From assembly GCA_004173355.1 (NCBI GenBank), contig SEAD01000001.1, positions 1 to 64,000 on the forward strand: a stretch of DNA of 64,000 nt, written 5' to 3'. Shown in pieces: positions 25,801 to 34,123 of this stretch; the first letter of the stretch is position 1; the number at the start of each line of letters is the position of its first letter. A model generated the notes under the pieces. It ran no database searches, was not told the origin of the DNA, and saw nothing but the letters and a program-made list of their open reading frames with translations. The DNA comes from Chitinophagaceae bacterium. Lineage in GTDB: Bacteria; Bacteroidota; Bacteroidia; Chitinophagales; Chitinophagaceae. The translations under genes were made by a program, and so were the position numbers.

Positions 25801-26005
25801 TGTCGGCGGGATTATGTTCTCCCTGTTGCTTACACTTTTTGTTTTACCCGCGATGTATTCCTATATGTCCGGCAAAAAGAAAGTGAATAAAATGGACGAG
25901 CTCTTCCCGGAAAAAGCCGATGATTATGGTGAGGCCGAACTGAAGGCGCTCGAGCAGCAGGCCCACATGGATGAACCCGATACAAAACCAGTCAACGATA
26001 AATAA
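22838..26005 (+). CDS. RND multidrug efflux pump (HAE1 type)
   Basis: The 1055-residue inner-membrane pump has the 12-TM duplicated layout of AcrB: TM1 at about 10-30, a large porter/docking loop, TM2-6 at about 340-480 with the proton-relay acidic pair in GLVVDDGIVV, a second periplasmic loop (about 560-865), and TM8-12. HAE1 pumps export hydrophobic compounds by proton motive force. Substrate is not readable. The stop overlaps the start of the TolC-like gene by one base (TAATG), indicating an operon. Confidence 0.95.
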   Translation: MNISELSLRRPILAIVMNIIIVVFGIIGFKFLGIRDYPAIDPPNISVRTSYAGANADIIETQITEPLEKSINGVAGIKNMTSSSSNGTSNINVEFDLGIDLEAAANDVRDKVSQAQRSLPPDLEAPPVVSKADASSDAILSMTVQSSTRNPLEITEYANNVLVEKLQTIPGVSGIQIWGEKRYAMRIWIDPAKLISFSLTAGDVAAALTRENVELPSGKITGNATELTVRTFGRLNTEDEFENVIIKNVNGADVKIRDIGEAVLGPENEETALRESGIPMIALALVPQPGSNYVSISDEFYKRLDQIKKDVPDDIKINIALDQTRFIKKSISEVEETLIISFILVVIIIYLFFRDWLIAVRPLIDIPVSLIGAFFIMYVMGFTINVLSLLAIVLATGLVVDDGIVVTENIYKKMERGMDKYSAALHGSKEIYFAVIATSITLAVVFLPIIFLQGFVGSLFREFGMVVAGAVLISAFVSLTLTPVLNVLLTKKGVHKHGWFYRKTEPFFRGMENGYQRALTAFMKVRWISFVVIGACGILIYFIGGGLQSELAPMEDRSQFRLQLSAPEGTSFDAMDEYVDDLTTFMVDSVPEKQIVLSITSPGFSGGNVNNGTVRVTLNEPNERQRSQEEIVNMVNRNLGKYNAGRAFAIQEQTIQVNRRGGQPIQFVIQNNNFEKLTAVIQPFLDEANKSDVLQQVDVDLKFNKPELRIVIDRLKASELGVSVSAISETLQLAYSNRRLGYFTKDGKQYQVMGQVARSDRDDPNDLKTLFVRNNRDEMISLDNLVLAEESNTPPTIYHFNRYKSATISAGLKPGKTVGDGIEEMNRISAKLMDETFSTALSGSSRDFQESSSNTSFAFLLALGLIFLILAAQFESFIDPLIIMITVPLAIAGAVLTLWLFGHTLNIFSQIGMIMLIGLVTKNGILIVEFANQNRKLGMEKNEAAIYSATQRLRPILMTSLAMALGALPLALSLGAAATSRIPLGVVIVGGIMFSLLLTLFVLPAMYSYMSGKKKVNKMDELFPEKADDYGEAELKALEQQAHMDEPDTKPVNDK

Positions 26006-27342
26006 TGAAAAGGTTTGCCCTGATACTGGTCAGCAGTATAATAGTCAGCACCGTTGCAGTTGCACAGGACACGCGGATGCTGACGGTCGAAGAAGCGATT
26101 GCCACTGCATTGCGGACCAACTACGATATCGCGCTTTCGAAAAATGATTCGATGGTGGCCGCAATCGATTACCTGTACCGCAATGCAGCTTTCCTGCCAA
26201 CGATCAATGGCGAAGCAAATGATATCTGGAACCGGAATAACCAGCGCCTGCGTTTTGTAAAACGCGTGGGTGGTGGTGATAGTCTTGTCAACCGGGATGC
26301 GGTACGGACCCACAACCTCAACTACTCGGCAAACCTGCAATGGACGCTGTTTGACGGATTACGCATGTTTGCCACACGCAAAAAGGCAGAGGAGTTTTTA
26401 ACCCTTGGTTCACTTACCGTGAAGAACCAGGTAATCAATACCGTTGCCGATGTGATTACTACTTATTACGATGTGGTCAGGCAAAAACAACAGCTGCGGG
26501 CAGTAGACGAACAGATAGTGCTGAATGAAGAGCGCGTGCGGCTGGCGCAATACAAACTTGATATCGGTACCGGAGCCAAACCCGACCTGCTGCAGAGCAA
26601 GGTGGATTTGAATGCGCAGAAGTCGTTGCGGCTGCAGCAGCTGGCGTTGATCGAACAGCTGAAGGACCAACTCAACCAGGTGATGAACCTGCCCGCCAGG
26701 AGCAGGTTTGAAGTCGCGGACTCGATCCCCCTTAACCAGGGTATCGCGCTCGCGGATATTTCCGAAGGCATTGCGGACAGTAACCCTACCCTGCTGATCG
26801 CACAGAAGAATGTTGACATAGCGCGACTGACTTTGAAAGAACGTAAAGCGGACCGATGGCCGGTGGTGCGTTTCAACTCAGCTTATAATTTTACCCAGAA
26901 TGACAACAGTGTGGCGGTAAATATCAACCAGCCGATATTCAACTCCAACCGGGGGTTCAATTATGGCCTGTCTGCCACCATCCCGATCTTTAACCAATTC
27001 ACCGTGCGAAGGCTGATCCGCCAGGGCGAACTGGATATCCGCTACCAGCAACTGGTGCTGGACAACCAGCGTACGCTGGTTAACCTTTCCGTACTCAATG
27101 CCTACACCAGTTATGAACAGCAGAAACAGGCATTGGCACTGGAAGAAGAGAACATCAAACTGGCTAGGGAAAACGTGGACATTGTATTCCAGGTCTACAA
27201 ACTCGGCGCCGCCACACTGGTGCAGTTGCGCGAGGCCCAGTCCAGTCTGGAAGATGCCAACAACCGACTCATTGCCGCCCGTTATTCCACCAAACTTGCC
27301 GAGACCGAACTCATCCGTCTGAAGGGCGATATGGTGAAATAA
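26005..27342 (+). CDS. TolC family outer-membrane efflux protein
   Basis: A 445-residue protein with a signal peptide (cut near AVAQ, residue 21) followed by two repeats of the OEP domain: TVEEAIATALRTNYDIAL at about 29-46 and a matching second half from about 240, each with long heptad-like helices. It would form the outer-membrane channel of the tripartite pump encoded upstream. The start codon overlaps the pump stop by one base. Confidence 0.92.
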   Translation: MKRFALILVSSIIVSTVAVAQDTRMLTVEEAIATALRTNYDIALSKNDSMVAAIDYLYRNAAFLPTINGEANDIWNRNNQRLRFVKRVGGGDSLVNRDAVRTHNLNYSANLQWTLFDGLRMFATRKKAEEFLTLGSLTVKNQVINTVADVITTYYDVVRQKQQLRAVDEQIVLNEERVRLAQYKLDIGTGAKPDLLQSKVDLNAQKSLRLQQLALIEQLKDQLNQVMNLPARSRFEVADSIPLNQGIALADISEGIADSNPTLLIAQKNVDIARLTLKERKADRWPVVRFNSAYNFTQNDNSVAVNINQPIFNSNRGFNYGLSATIPIFNQFTVRRLIRQGELDIRYQQLVLDNQRTLVNLSVLNAYTSYEQQKQALALEEENIKLARENVDIVFQVYKLGAATLVQLREAQSSLEDANNRLIAARYSTKLAETELIRLKGDMVK

Positions 27343-27418
27343 ACCGTTCGGGAGTCTGGCATAAATACTGCAACTTCGTGGCTGCACTGAATTTCCATTT
27401 TCAAAAGCCTTCAGATAC

Positions 27419-27934
27419 ATGAAACCAGTAGTTGGAATTATCATGGGAAGCGACAGCGACCTCAGCGTAATGCAGGCCGCCGCAGACATCCTCAAAGAAT
27501 TCGGGATCCATTTTGAACTGACCGTTGTGTCAGCACACCGCACTCCCCTGCGGATGGTTGAATATGCACAGAAAGCCGCTGACCGCGGGCTGAAAGTGAT
27601 CATTGCCGGTGCAGGTGGCGCAGCCCATTTACCGGGTATGGTAGCCTCACTGACTATCTTGCCGGTGATAGGAGTACCCGTTAAATCCTCCAACTCGATC
27701 GACGGATGGGATTCGGTATTGTCAATCCTCCAGATGCCAAACGGGGTACCCGTTGCCACTGTGGCACTCAATGCCGCAAAGAATGCAGGTATACTTGCTG
27801 CACAGATCGTAGGCACTGCTGATAAAACCGTTGCGGAGGCACTCGCCCAGTACAAACATACCATGAACAAGGAAGTGATCGAAAAAGCCGGGCGGCTGAA
27901 GACCAGCGGATGGGCAAATGATTTTGACCAGTAA
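27419..27934 (+). CDS. purE: N5-carboxyaminoimidazole ribonucleotide mutase
   Basis: A 171-residue class I PurE, converting N5-CAIR to CAIR. Seen: the substrate loop GSDSDLSVM (residues 10-18), SAHRTP with the conserved His (about 39-44), the glycine-rich [12 protein letters not shown] (about 63-74) and the C-terminal TVAL segment. Length is normal. It is separated from purK by the efflux operon but lies on the same strand. Confidence 0.95.
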   Translation: MKPVVGIIMGSDSDLSVMQAAADILKEFGIHFELTVVSAHRTPLRMVEYAQKAADRGLKVIIAGAGGAAHLPGMVASLTILPVIGVPVKSSNSIDGWDSVLSILQMPNGVPVATVALNAAKNAGILAAQIVGTADKTVAEALAQYKHTMNKEVIEKAGRLKTSGWANDFDQ

Positions 27935-27962
27935 TATCCGGTCCTGCCACGTAAATTTGAAA

Positions 27963-28736
27963 ATGCTCCTCCGGTATCTCGTCCTGTTGTTGCTGGTTCC
28001 CCTTGCTGGCTGTGGCCAGTCACCCCGTCCGGGTACAAAAGTCAAATGGTTCATTCTTGGTGAGGATAGTATTTCAGTGAGCCTTACCAGCTATGGTGCG
28101 GGCAAGGGGCCGGTGTATGTGCATCTCCATGACGATGAAACCACCGCCCTTGATGCAGCCCTGCCCATACTGCGGACCAATGGAGGGTTGCTGCTGAAGA
28201 TCCACAACAACGGTGAGCGGAATATCCGGTTTACGCTCGACAGCGCGGAATATGAATTTGACCCGAACCGGATGTTTTCCCGGGAAGGCATCACCCATAG
28301 CCTGGTCCGGCACAAACGGATCAGCAACAAGTCCATTGCAGCAATCGAAGATTTCGCACGGGCATTCCTGGAGATGCTGCCTTCTTCCCCAACCATGCTG
28401 GTGGCGCTTCACAACAACCGCAACGGGAGCCTGTCCGTGAAAACTTACATGGGTGAAGGCGAGGAAGCTGCTGATGCGGCAGATGTAAGTGTGGTGAAAA
28501 AAGCCGACCCCGATGATTTTATGCTCACTACTGAGCGCGGCTTGTTTGACCATTTCCGTTCACGGTTTAACATCGTGCTGCAGTCTTCCGGCCGCCTTAC
28601 CCAGGACGGTTCACTGAGTGTGTACTGTGGTGAAAAAGGTATTCCTTACCTGAATTGCGAAACAGAGCATGGGCATAAAGTGCAGTTTGAAAATATGCTC
28701 GTTGAACTCCAGCATTATCTGCGTCGGGATAAGTAA
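27963..28736 (+). CDS. lipoprotein with M14 carboxypeptidase-like residue pattern
   Basis: A 257-residue protein with a lipobox (VPLAGC, Cys17). The ATG at 27963 is chosen because it gives the signal peptide; upstream in-frame codons do not. Residues in M14-like order are visible: HDDE (56-59, compare HxxE zinc ligands), DPNR (100-103), a later His150 in ALHNN, and a Glu near 233 in the YLNCETEHG segment. This order matches zinc carboxypeptidases, but the sequence is divergent, so peptidase activity on peptidoglycan or peptides is inference. It follows purE by 28 bases, perhaps on the same transcript. Confidence 0.6.
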   Translation: MLLRYLVLLLLVPLAGCGQSPRPGTKVKWFILGEDSISVSLTSYGAGKGPVYVHLHDDETTALDAALPILRTNGGLLLKIHNNGERNIRFTLDSAEYEFDPNRMFSREGITHSLVRHKRISNKSIAAIEDFARAFLEMLPSSPTMLVALHNNRNGSLSVKTYMGEGEEAADAADVSVVKKADPDDFMLTTERGLFDHFRSRFNIVLQSSGRLTQDGSLSVYCGEKGIPYLNCETEHGHKVQFENMLVELQHYLRRDK

Positions 28737-28776
28737 TTACCGGGAAAGAACCAGCCGTACACTGACCGGAACAGTT

Positions 28777-30264
28777 TTACTTCTTTTTTTTGGGTTCGGG
28801 AAAATGCGGAAAAAACAAATCGTATTCCGGCCTGTTATTGACAGCCTCGGTGTATTTACGATAGTATTCCGGAGTCAGCAACTGCAGTCCATGCGTATAA
28901 GCGACTGGCCGCCCTGCCGGCGTGACTAATTTCTCCACCGAAGCAAGTGCAAAGTCACTGTTCCGGTAAGCGGACAGGTCAGAATTACTCACGCGCTTTC
29001 CGTTGATCTGTACACGGTAGACTGCAGCATTTTTATACGACTCAAATTCAGCTTCTGTCGGCACTTTCCCTGGAGTTGCAGGACGTCGTTTGCGGATAAC
29101 AACATCATGGGGAATCCGCTGATCAGGGGTCATCCGCAGGTACAGATCACCCATACGTTTGTTTTGCCCTTTGGTGAGTACATTACTATTGTAACGCTTA
29201 TACGCTTTTTTTTCACTTTCCTTTCCCGGGATCAGCATTTGTTCAAGAAGCCCGCGGTATTCATTTTCTTCTTCTTCAGATATACCCTGACCACCCGGGA
29301 TCTGCAGGTTGCGGGTTTCACCGGGTATCGTGTCTGTCAACCGCCCCGGTTGAAAATTGGTAAGGTCCCTGGGCGTTGGACCGGCAGCCCGCGCGGTGAA
29401 CAGGATCGCTGAAGCCGTGATAACAAGAACGCCGGTGATTGCCGCCATGACCCGCATGGCTACGGTAGTCTTTTTGTTAATCATGATTATTCGTTTTTTT
29501 ATGGATGAATAATTTAAGTGGCTTGCAAACTGAAAGTCCTTGCCCTTACCCGAACCGATAAGCAGGTACTGGTAAGCCACGGGGTCTGATACAGCTGCTA
29601 CAGCCGCATCCGCAAGGTATTCATGGTTCTGGTTAATCGCCCGGCGAAGAAAAGGCAGGAAAGGATTGAAAAAGAAAAACAAACGCAGGAATTCAGTCGC
29701 CAGTACATCTGCGCTATGCAGTTCGCGGGCGTGGACGCACTCATGTGTCAGGACCGCAGGGTCGAGTTGTCCCCGTTCCCATTCCTGCTGGTTTACATAA
29801 ATCGTACGCCAGAAAGTAAATGGGTGTGGTATGCCAGGTACCGGACAAACCCGTACATGCTGACCCTTTAAATGCAGCCCTTTCCCTTTTTTCAATAACT
29901 GCAGCAGGTTGTATACAAATCGAATCAAAAGGAAGACCCAAATGCATGCAATGATTACAGGTAAACTGATTGGTGATGAAGCGTCTGCTGTTGGGTGTGT
30001 GGCAATCGCCACGCTTTCTTCAAACGGTACGGGTTGCGTGGCTTTTATGATTTTTAATTTGTCCGGATCCAGGATTTGCGTTGGCACAGGACGTATCGGC
30101 AAACCGGAGCTGGTCCTGACCAGCGGTAACACCATGGGCAACAACAGGCAAAGAATAAGATAGAACCTGTTGAAGCGGAACCAGGCCAGCCGCTCCAGCA
30201 GCAGGTAGTACACACCGAGCATAAAGCCCATACAAATGATATAACCCAGTATCAGGTGCAACAT
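28777..30264 (-). CDS. BlaR1-type M56 membrane metallopeptidase
   Basis: The 495-residue protein has N-terminal membrane helices, a cytoplasmic M56 zinc site HECVH at residues 174-178 in an LTHExxH context, a TM helix at about 267-285 and an extracytoplasmic C-terminal part of about 205 residues. In BlaR1 and MecR1 the last domain is a penicillin-binding sensor, with SxxK and KTG motifs. Here none of those is present and the tail is only loosely conserved, so the signal is unlikely to be a beta-lactam. It is expected to cleave the BlaI regulator encoded just upstream. No beta-lactamase is near. Confidence 0.85.
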   Translation of the reverse strand: MLHLILGYIICMGFMLGVYYLLLERLAWFRFNRFYLILCLLLPMVLPLVRTSSGLPIRPVPTQILDPDKLKIIKATQPVPFEESVAIATHPTADASSPISLPVIIACIWVFLLIRFVYNLLQLLKKGKGLHLKGQHVRVCPVPGIPHPFTFWRTIYVNQQEWERGQLDPAVLTHECVHARELHSADVLATEFLRLFFFFNPFLPFLRRAINQNHEYLADAAVAAVSDPVAYQYLLIGSGKGKDFQFASHLNYSSIKKRIIMINKKTTVAMRVMAAITGVLVITASAILFTARAAGPTPRDLTNFQPGRLTDTIPGETRNLQIPGGQGISEEEENEYRGLLEQMLIPGKESEKKAYKRYNSNVLTKGQNKRMGDLYLRMTPDQRIPHDVVIRKRRPATPGKVPTEAEFESYKNAAVYRVQINGKRVSNSDLSAYRNSDFALASVEKLVTPAGRPVAYTHGLQLLTPEYYRKYTEAVNNRPEYDLFFPHFPEPKKKK

Positions 30265-30303
30265 GTTGGAAAAATTCAGATGAATACTTTGTCAGCCGGT
30301 CAC

Positions 30304-30675
30304 CTATTTCTTTTTCTTTTTTATCTGCTTATCGATCAGGTCTTTTAACGACTCGAGTTCTTTTGCAGTGAGATTTGTGCTGTTTGTAAAAAACGAGGCA
30401 AACTGTAATGCAGAATTATCGAAGTAGTCGCGGATGATTCCATTCACCTGCTTTGAGAAGTAATGATCCTTCTGCACTGCCGCGAAATACTTCCGCGAAT
30501 TGCCAAAGGTCTCGTAGGTCACGAACCCTTTATCCTGCATTCGTTTGAGCAGTGTGGCCACCGTGGTGGATGCGGGTTTGGGTTCAGGCAATTCATTGAG
30601 CAGGTCTTTCAGGAAAATCCCCTCCTGCCTCCAGATAAATTCCATCAGTTGTTCTTCCGACTTTGAAAGCTCCAT
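30304..30675 (-). CDS. BlaI/MecI-family transcriptional repressor
   Basis: A 123-residue protein with a winged helix (about 8-75: SEEQLMEFIWRQEG and TVATLLKRMQDKGFVTYE) and a short dimerisation tail that ends in KKKK. BlaI-family repressors bind TACA-TGTA dyads as dimers and are inactivated by cleavage. The adjacent protease gene is 39 bases downstream. Its own promoter carries two such dyads. Confidence 0.9.
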   Translation of the reverse strand: MELSKSEEQLMEFIWRQEGIFLKDLLNELPEPKPASTTVATLLKRMQDKGFVTYETFGNSRKYFAAVQKDHYFSKQVNGIIRDYFDNSALQFASFFTNSTNLTAKELESLKDLIDKQIKKKKK

Positions 30676-30678
30676 ATT

Positions 30679-30710
30679 CTACAATTGTGTCTTTTGCTCT
30701 ACAAATGTAG
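30679..30710 (-). promoter_or_regulatory. paired BlaI-type operators over the BlaI promoter
   Basis: CTACA-AA-TGTAG (30699-30710) is a perfect 12-bp palindrome, and CTACA-AT-TGTGT (30679-30690) is a near copy 20 bases away. On the minus strand the first contains TACATTTG, matching the -7 element TAnnTTTG, so a repressor bound here would cover the promoter; the second lies between promoter and start codon. TACA...TGTA is the known BlaI/MecI box type. Confidence 0.7.
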
Positions 30711-30764
30711 AATATAATCTGGTATTGCAAAATAATTTCTTCCCTAACCGAAACCCGAATTCAT

Positions 30765-30772
30765 TACATTTG
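30765..30772 (+). promoter_or_regulatory. -7 element of the B12 receptor operon
   Basis: TACATTTG fits the consensus and lies directly before the riboswitch. The -33 box is not clear. Confidence 0.5.
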
Positions 30773-30774
30773 CC

Positions 30775-30955
30775 GCCGTTAGCGGTTCCTGCCTGTTTTT
30801 CAGCGCAGGATTAAAAGGGAATCCGGTTTAAACCCGGAGCTGTCCCGCAGCTGTAAAGGATTTCACGTGAGTGAAACGGTTTTATCTCCAGCGCCACTGT
30901 CCACGGACGGGAAGGCATGAAACCGGTCCTGAGCCAGAAGACCTGCCACTGACAT
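30775..30955 (+). promoter_or_regulatory. cobalamin (B12) riboswitch
   Basis: The aptamer carries the family core around AGCTGTCCCGCAGCTGTAA and closes with the B12 box AGCCAGAAGACCTGCCA at about 30932-30948. Cobalamin binding should lower expression of the following genes. CCACG (30901-30905) can pair with CGTGG (30973-30977) near the start codon, a possible expression-platform contact that I note without proof. Confidence 0.88.
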
Positions 30956-30995
30956 CATATTTCACCGGCTTTCGTGGAAAAAAGCTGTCGAAAAC

Positions 30996-32990
30996 ATGAC
31001 GTATAACCGAGTATACCATACCTGTCTCTGCCTGTTTATGGCCATAGCTGTTTCCTGCCCCGCGCAGGAAAGGGATAGCACTGCCATACTTGATCCTGTG
31101 CAGGTCTCCGGTGCAGGCAAAAGGAACAGTTTCACAGGAAGTATCCCTTCACAGACACTTGACCGGCGCACACTCAACCAGCTCAATGCCACATCGGCAG
31201 GTGATGCAGCAAAATATTTTTCCGGTGTACTTGTAAGGGATTACGGTGGTGCGGGTGGATTGAAAACGATATCGGTGCGCAGCCTTGGCGCCACACATAC
31301 CGGGCTGCTTTATGACGGCATACCGGTGAGTGATGTACAAACCGGCCAGACTGACCTCGGCCGTTTTTCAACGGGGTTCCTCCGGTCGCTGGACATCTTC
31401 CAGGCCAATACACAGCTCCAGCCTGCACCAGCAAGGAGTTTTGCTTCAGCAGCAGTGTTATCGATGACTACCAAAACATTTACCCCGCCGGTCAACCATG
31501 AATGGTTTGCCGGATTGAGACAGGGATCTTTTGGATTCTGGCAGCCATTTGCAGGCACTACATTGCGGATCGGCAATAACCTTCACCTGCAGGTAAACAC
31601 AGAGCTGACCCGTTCGGATGGCCGGTATCCTGTTAACATTGATAATGGTGTATTGACACGGAAATCAAAACGGATCAATACCGACCTCGACTCCTGGCAA
31701 TCCGAAGCCAGCATCCTGAAGTTGTTTAAAGACAGCTCCACCTTACAGGTCAAAGTTTTCAACTACCTCTCCGATCGCGGACTCCCGGCGGGGCTCACTC
31801 TGGGAAATGAGCAGTCAAAACAACGACTCTTCAACAGCGACCAGTTTGTCCAGGCACGTTACCTGAAAAACTATACAAACGGATATTCCTTACTCCTATC
31901 CGGTAAAGCCAGTCAAAATTATACCCGTTACACCGATCCCCTTTTCCAGAACAATGCCGGCGGACTTGATAACCGGTACCGTCAGTCGGAATACTATTTA
32001 TCTGCAGCAATCAGTAAAATCATCCGTAATGTGCGGTTGTCTTATGCATCTGATATTGCCATCACCGACCTGAACGCAAACACCAGCAACTTTGCGTACC
32101 CTACCAGAACATCCTTATGGAATAATTTTGCCGGCTCCTATGCAAAAAAGCGATGGCAGATCGACGGATCCCTGCTGCTGACTACCATCACTGACAGGAC
32201 CAGGACAGGCATTGTTTCCAGGGATCGTAACAAACTAACACCGACATTGTCGGCCTCCTACCGGCCCGGCATCAACAGCCCGTTTTTAATCCGTGCATTC
32301 TACAAGGAAGTATTCCGTATGCCAGGTTTCAATGACCTGTATTATATACTGGTGGGCAACAGCAACCTCCGGCCTGAACAGGCCCGTCAGTATAACGCAG
32401 GATTTGCGTTCAACAGGTCTTATGACCATAACATCCGTTCGATCCGACTGAGTGCGGATGCCTACCTTAACCGGATCGATGACAAAATTGTAGCTGTACC
32501 CGCGCAAAACCTCTTCGTGTGGACCATGCTCAACCTCGGCAAGGTGGACATCAAAGGGATCGACCTGACGGGTGAACTGGAAGGCCGGTTCAGCCAAACG
32601 ATAAACTGGTTTGCCCGCGTGGCATACACCTGGCAGCAGGCAAAAAATATCACGGATAAAGCAGCCGGTAATTACAGGGACCGGATTCCGTATACCCCTG
32701 ACCATTCCGGTTCGGGAATCTTTTCCATTGCCTGGAAACAATGGAATACCGGCATCAGCGCGCTGTTCAGCGGCAACCGGTATGGCCTCGGTGATAACAG
32801 TGCGTTTACCCAACTCCGCGGCTGGGGAACACAGGACCTTTTCATCAGCAGGTTTTTCCTTATAAAAAAGGCCCGGGCTTTAATACGCGGGGAGCTGAAT
32901 AACATCGGTGACCAGCGTTATGAGGTGGTCCGTGCATATCCGATGCCCGGCCGCGCTTACAGAATCAGTATTACATTTTCCAATCAATAA
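30996..32990 (+). CDS. btuB: TonB-dependent outer-membrane receptor, BtuB-like
   Basis: A 664-residue protein with signal peptide (cut near residue 23), a TonB-box-like stretch after it, a plug domain (about 45-150, with VSVRSLGATHTGLLYDGIPV-type residues) and a 22-strand barrel ending in a C-terminal aromatic (FSNQ). It takes up a ligand across the outer membrane at the cost of TonB energy. The cobalamin riboswitch directly upstream supports corrinoid as the substrate. It is followed by a BtuG-like lipoprotein gene; its stop is only 7 bases before that start. Confidence 0.9.
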   Translation: MTYNRVYHTCLCLFMAIAVSCPAQERDSTAILDPVQVSGAGKRNSFTGSIPSQTLDRRTLNQLNATSAGDAAKYFSGVLVRDYGGAGGLKTISVRSLGATHTGLLYDGIPVSDVQTGQTDLGRFSTGFLRSLDIFQANTQLQPAPARSFASAAVLSMTTKTFTPPVNHEWFAGLRQGSFGFWQPFAGTTLRIGNNLHLQVNTELTRSDGRYPVNIDNGVLTRKSKRINTDLDSWQSEASILKLFKDSSTLQVKVFNYLSDRGLPAGLTLGNEQSKQRLFNSDQFVQARYLKNYTNGYSLLLSGKASQNYTRYTDPLFQNNAGGLDNRYRQSEYYLSAAISKIIRNVRLSYASDIAITDLNANTSNFAYPTRTSLWNNFAGSYAKKRWQIDGSLLLTTITDRTRTGIVSRDRNKLTPTLSASYRPGINSPFLIRAFYKEVFRMPGFNDLYYILVGNSNLRPEQARQYNAGFAFNRSYDHNIRSIRLSADAYLNRIDDKIVAVPAQNLFVWTMLNLGKVDIKGIDLTGELEGRFSQTINWFARVAYTWQQAKNITDKAAGNYRDRIPYTPDHSGSGIFSIAWKQWNTGISALFSGNRYGLGDNSAFTQLRGWGTQDLFISRFFLIKKARALIRGELNNIGDQRYEVVRAYPMPGRAYRISITFSNQ

Positions 32991-32997
32991 AAACAAC

Positions 32998-34065
32998 ATG
33001 AAGACTGCGCAGATTCTTTTTCTCTCCCTGATCACAACGATGGTAATCAGCTCCTGTTCCAAAGACGACAATGAACCCGGTGAAAATCCAAAAGTCACTA
33101 CCGGTGTGTTTACGCTCAGTGAAGGTCCTTTCGGACAAGCGGCCACTACCCTTACCTTTTATAATCCGGTCACCAATACCGCCTCGACTGATTTCTACGA
33201 AAATGCCAATAACAGCTCCCTTGAATCTTTGGGAAATGACATGATCATTTACGGTAGTAAAATGTATATAGTTGTAAATGTCGGCAGCTCCCTGACTGTA
33301 GCTGATGCAAAAACCGCAAAGCTTATCCAGAACATTCCTTTTGAGACACCCGGAGGTGACAAACTGGAGCCACGATACGTAGTGCCGTACAAGGGAAAAG
33401 TACTGGTATCTTCCTGGGATGGCACGGTGGCAGTGATCGATACGGTCAGCCTGACCATCAGCAAGTTCATCACAGTGGGCGCAAACCCCGAACAGATGGC
33501 GGTTGTGGGTGATAAATTATATGTAGCTAATTCAGGTGGACTGCAGGCAGTGATGGACAGCACCGTTTCGGTGGTTGACCTGATCTCCATGTCCGAGACT
33601 TCAAAAATCGTGGTCGGAGTGAATCCCAACTACATTGTCGCCGACAATAACGGCAGCATCTATGTTGCCAGTACCGGTAACTACTGGGATATCGGTCCGA
33701 AACTCACAAAGATTAATACCGCAAACAACACCATTACCAAAGTGGCAGATACTGCAGTAGCTAAGATGGCCTTCCATGACGGCCTGCTCTACACCACCGG
33801 CGGATACCTGGGTTCGCAATTCGTACGGACACTGAACACCACCGATTTTGCAGCCACCTCCCCGAATTTTGTAACGGACGGCACCGCAATCACCCAGGCC
33901 TATGGAATCACCGTCGATCCACAGAATAACGATGTATATGTGACAGACGCCAAAAACTTCATGGGTTCCGGAGAAGTCTTCTGCTTCGATAAAAACGGGA
34001 AAAAGAAATTTTCCTTCCCGGTGGCACCGGGCATCGGTCCAAACACCGTGATACTGGTGAAATGA
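32998..34065 (+). CDS. btuG: BtuG-like surface lipoprotein, YVTN/DUF5074 beta-propeller
   Basis: A 355-residue protein with signal peptide and lipobox (VISSC, Cys near residue 18), followed by SKDDNEP and a repeated beta-propeller fold with YVTN-like phrases (KLYVANSGG, GSIYVASTG, NDVYVTDAKN). The ATG at 32998 is preferred because it opens the signal peptide. In Bacteroides, BtuG is a surface lipoprotein that captures B12 and hands it to BtuB; the riboswitch and order here fit that role. Symbol assigned by analogy, so treat as provisional. Confidence 0.78.
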   Translation: MKTAQILFLSLITTMVISSCSKDDNEPGENPKVTTGVFTLSEGPFGQAATTLTFYNPVTNTASTDFYENANNSSLESLGNDMIIYGSKMYIVVNVGSSLTVADAKTAKLIQNIPFETPGGDKLEPRYVVPYKGKVLVSSWDGTVAVIDTVSLTISKFITVGANPEQMAVVGDKLYVANSGGLQAVMDSTVSVVDLISMSETSKIVVGVNPNYIVADNNGSIYVASTGNYWDIGPKLTKINTANNTITKVADTAVAKMAFHDGLLYTTGGYLGSQFVRTLNTTDFAATSPNFVTDGTAITQAYGITVDPQNNDVYVTDAKNFMGSGEVFCFDKNGKKKFSFPVAPGIGPNTVILVK

Positions 34066-34071
34066 TTTTTA

Positions 34072-34101
34072 AACCGGGGTAATCAATTGCCCCGGTTTTT
34101 T
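34072..34101 (+). terminator. intrinsic terminator of the B12 operon
   Basis: ACCGGGG (34073-34079) pairs with CCCCGGT (34090-34096), followed by a T run. Confidence 0.85.
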
Positions 34102-34123
34102 TATTGCCTGACGCAATCCCTGG

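Noticed and set aside
26878-28038. 386-residue minus-strand frame over the TolC and purE genes
   Set aside because: Both covered genes are well-supported on the other strand; this frame has no recognisable motif.
28777-30675. Beta-lactam resistance cassette suggested by BlaI/BlaR1
   Set aside because: No beta-lactamase nearby and the BlaR1 sensor lacks penicillin-binding motifs.
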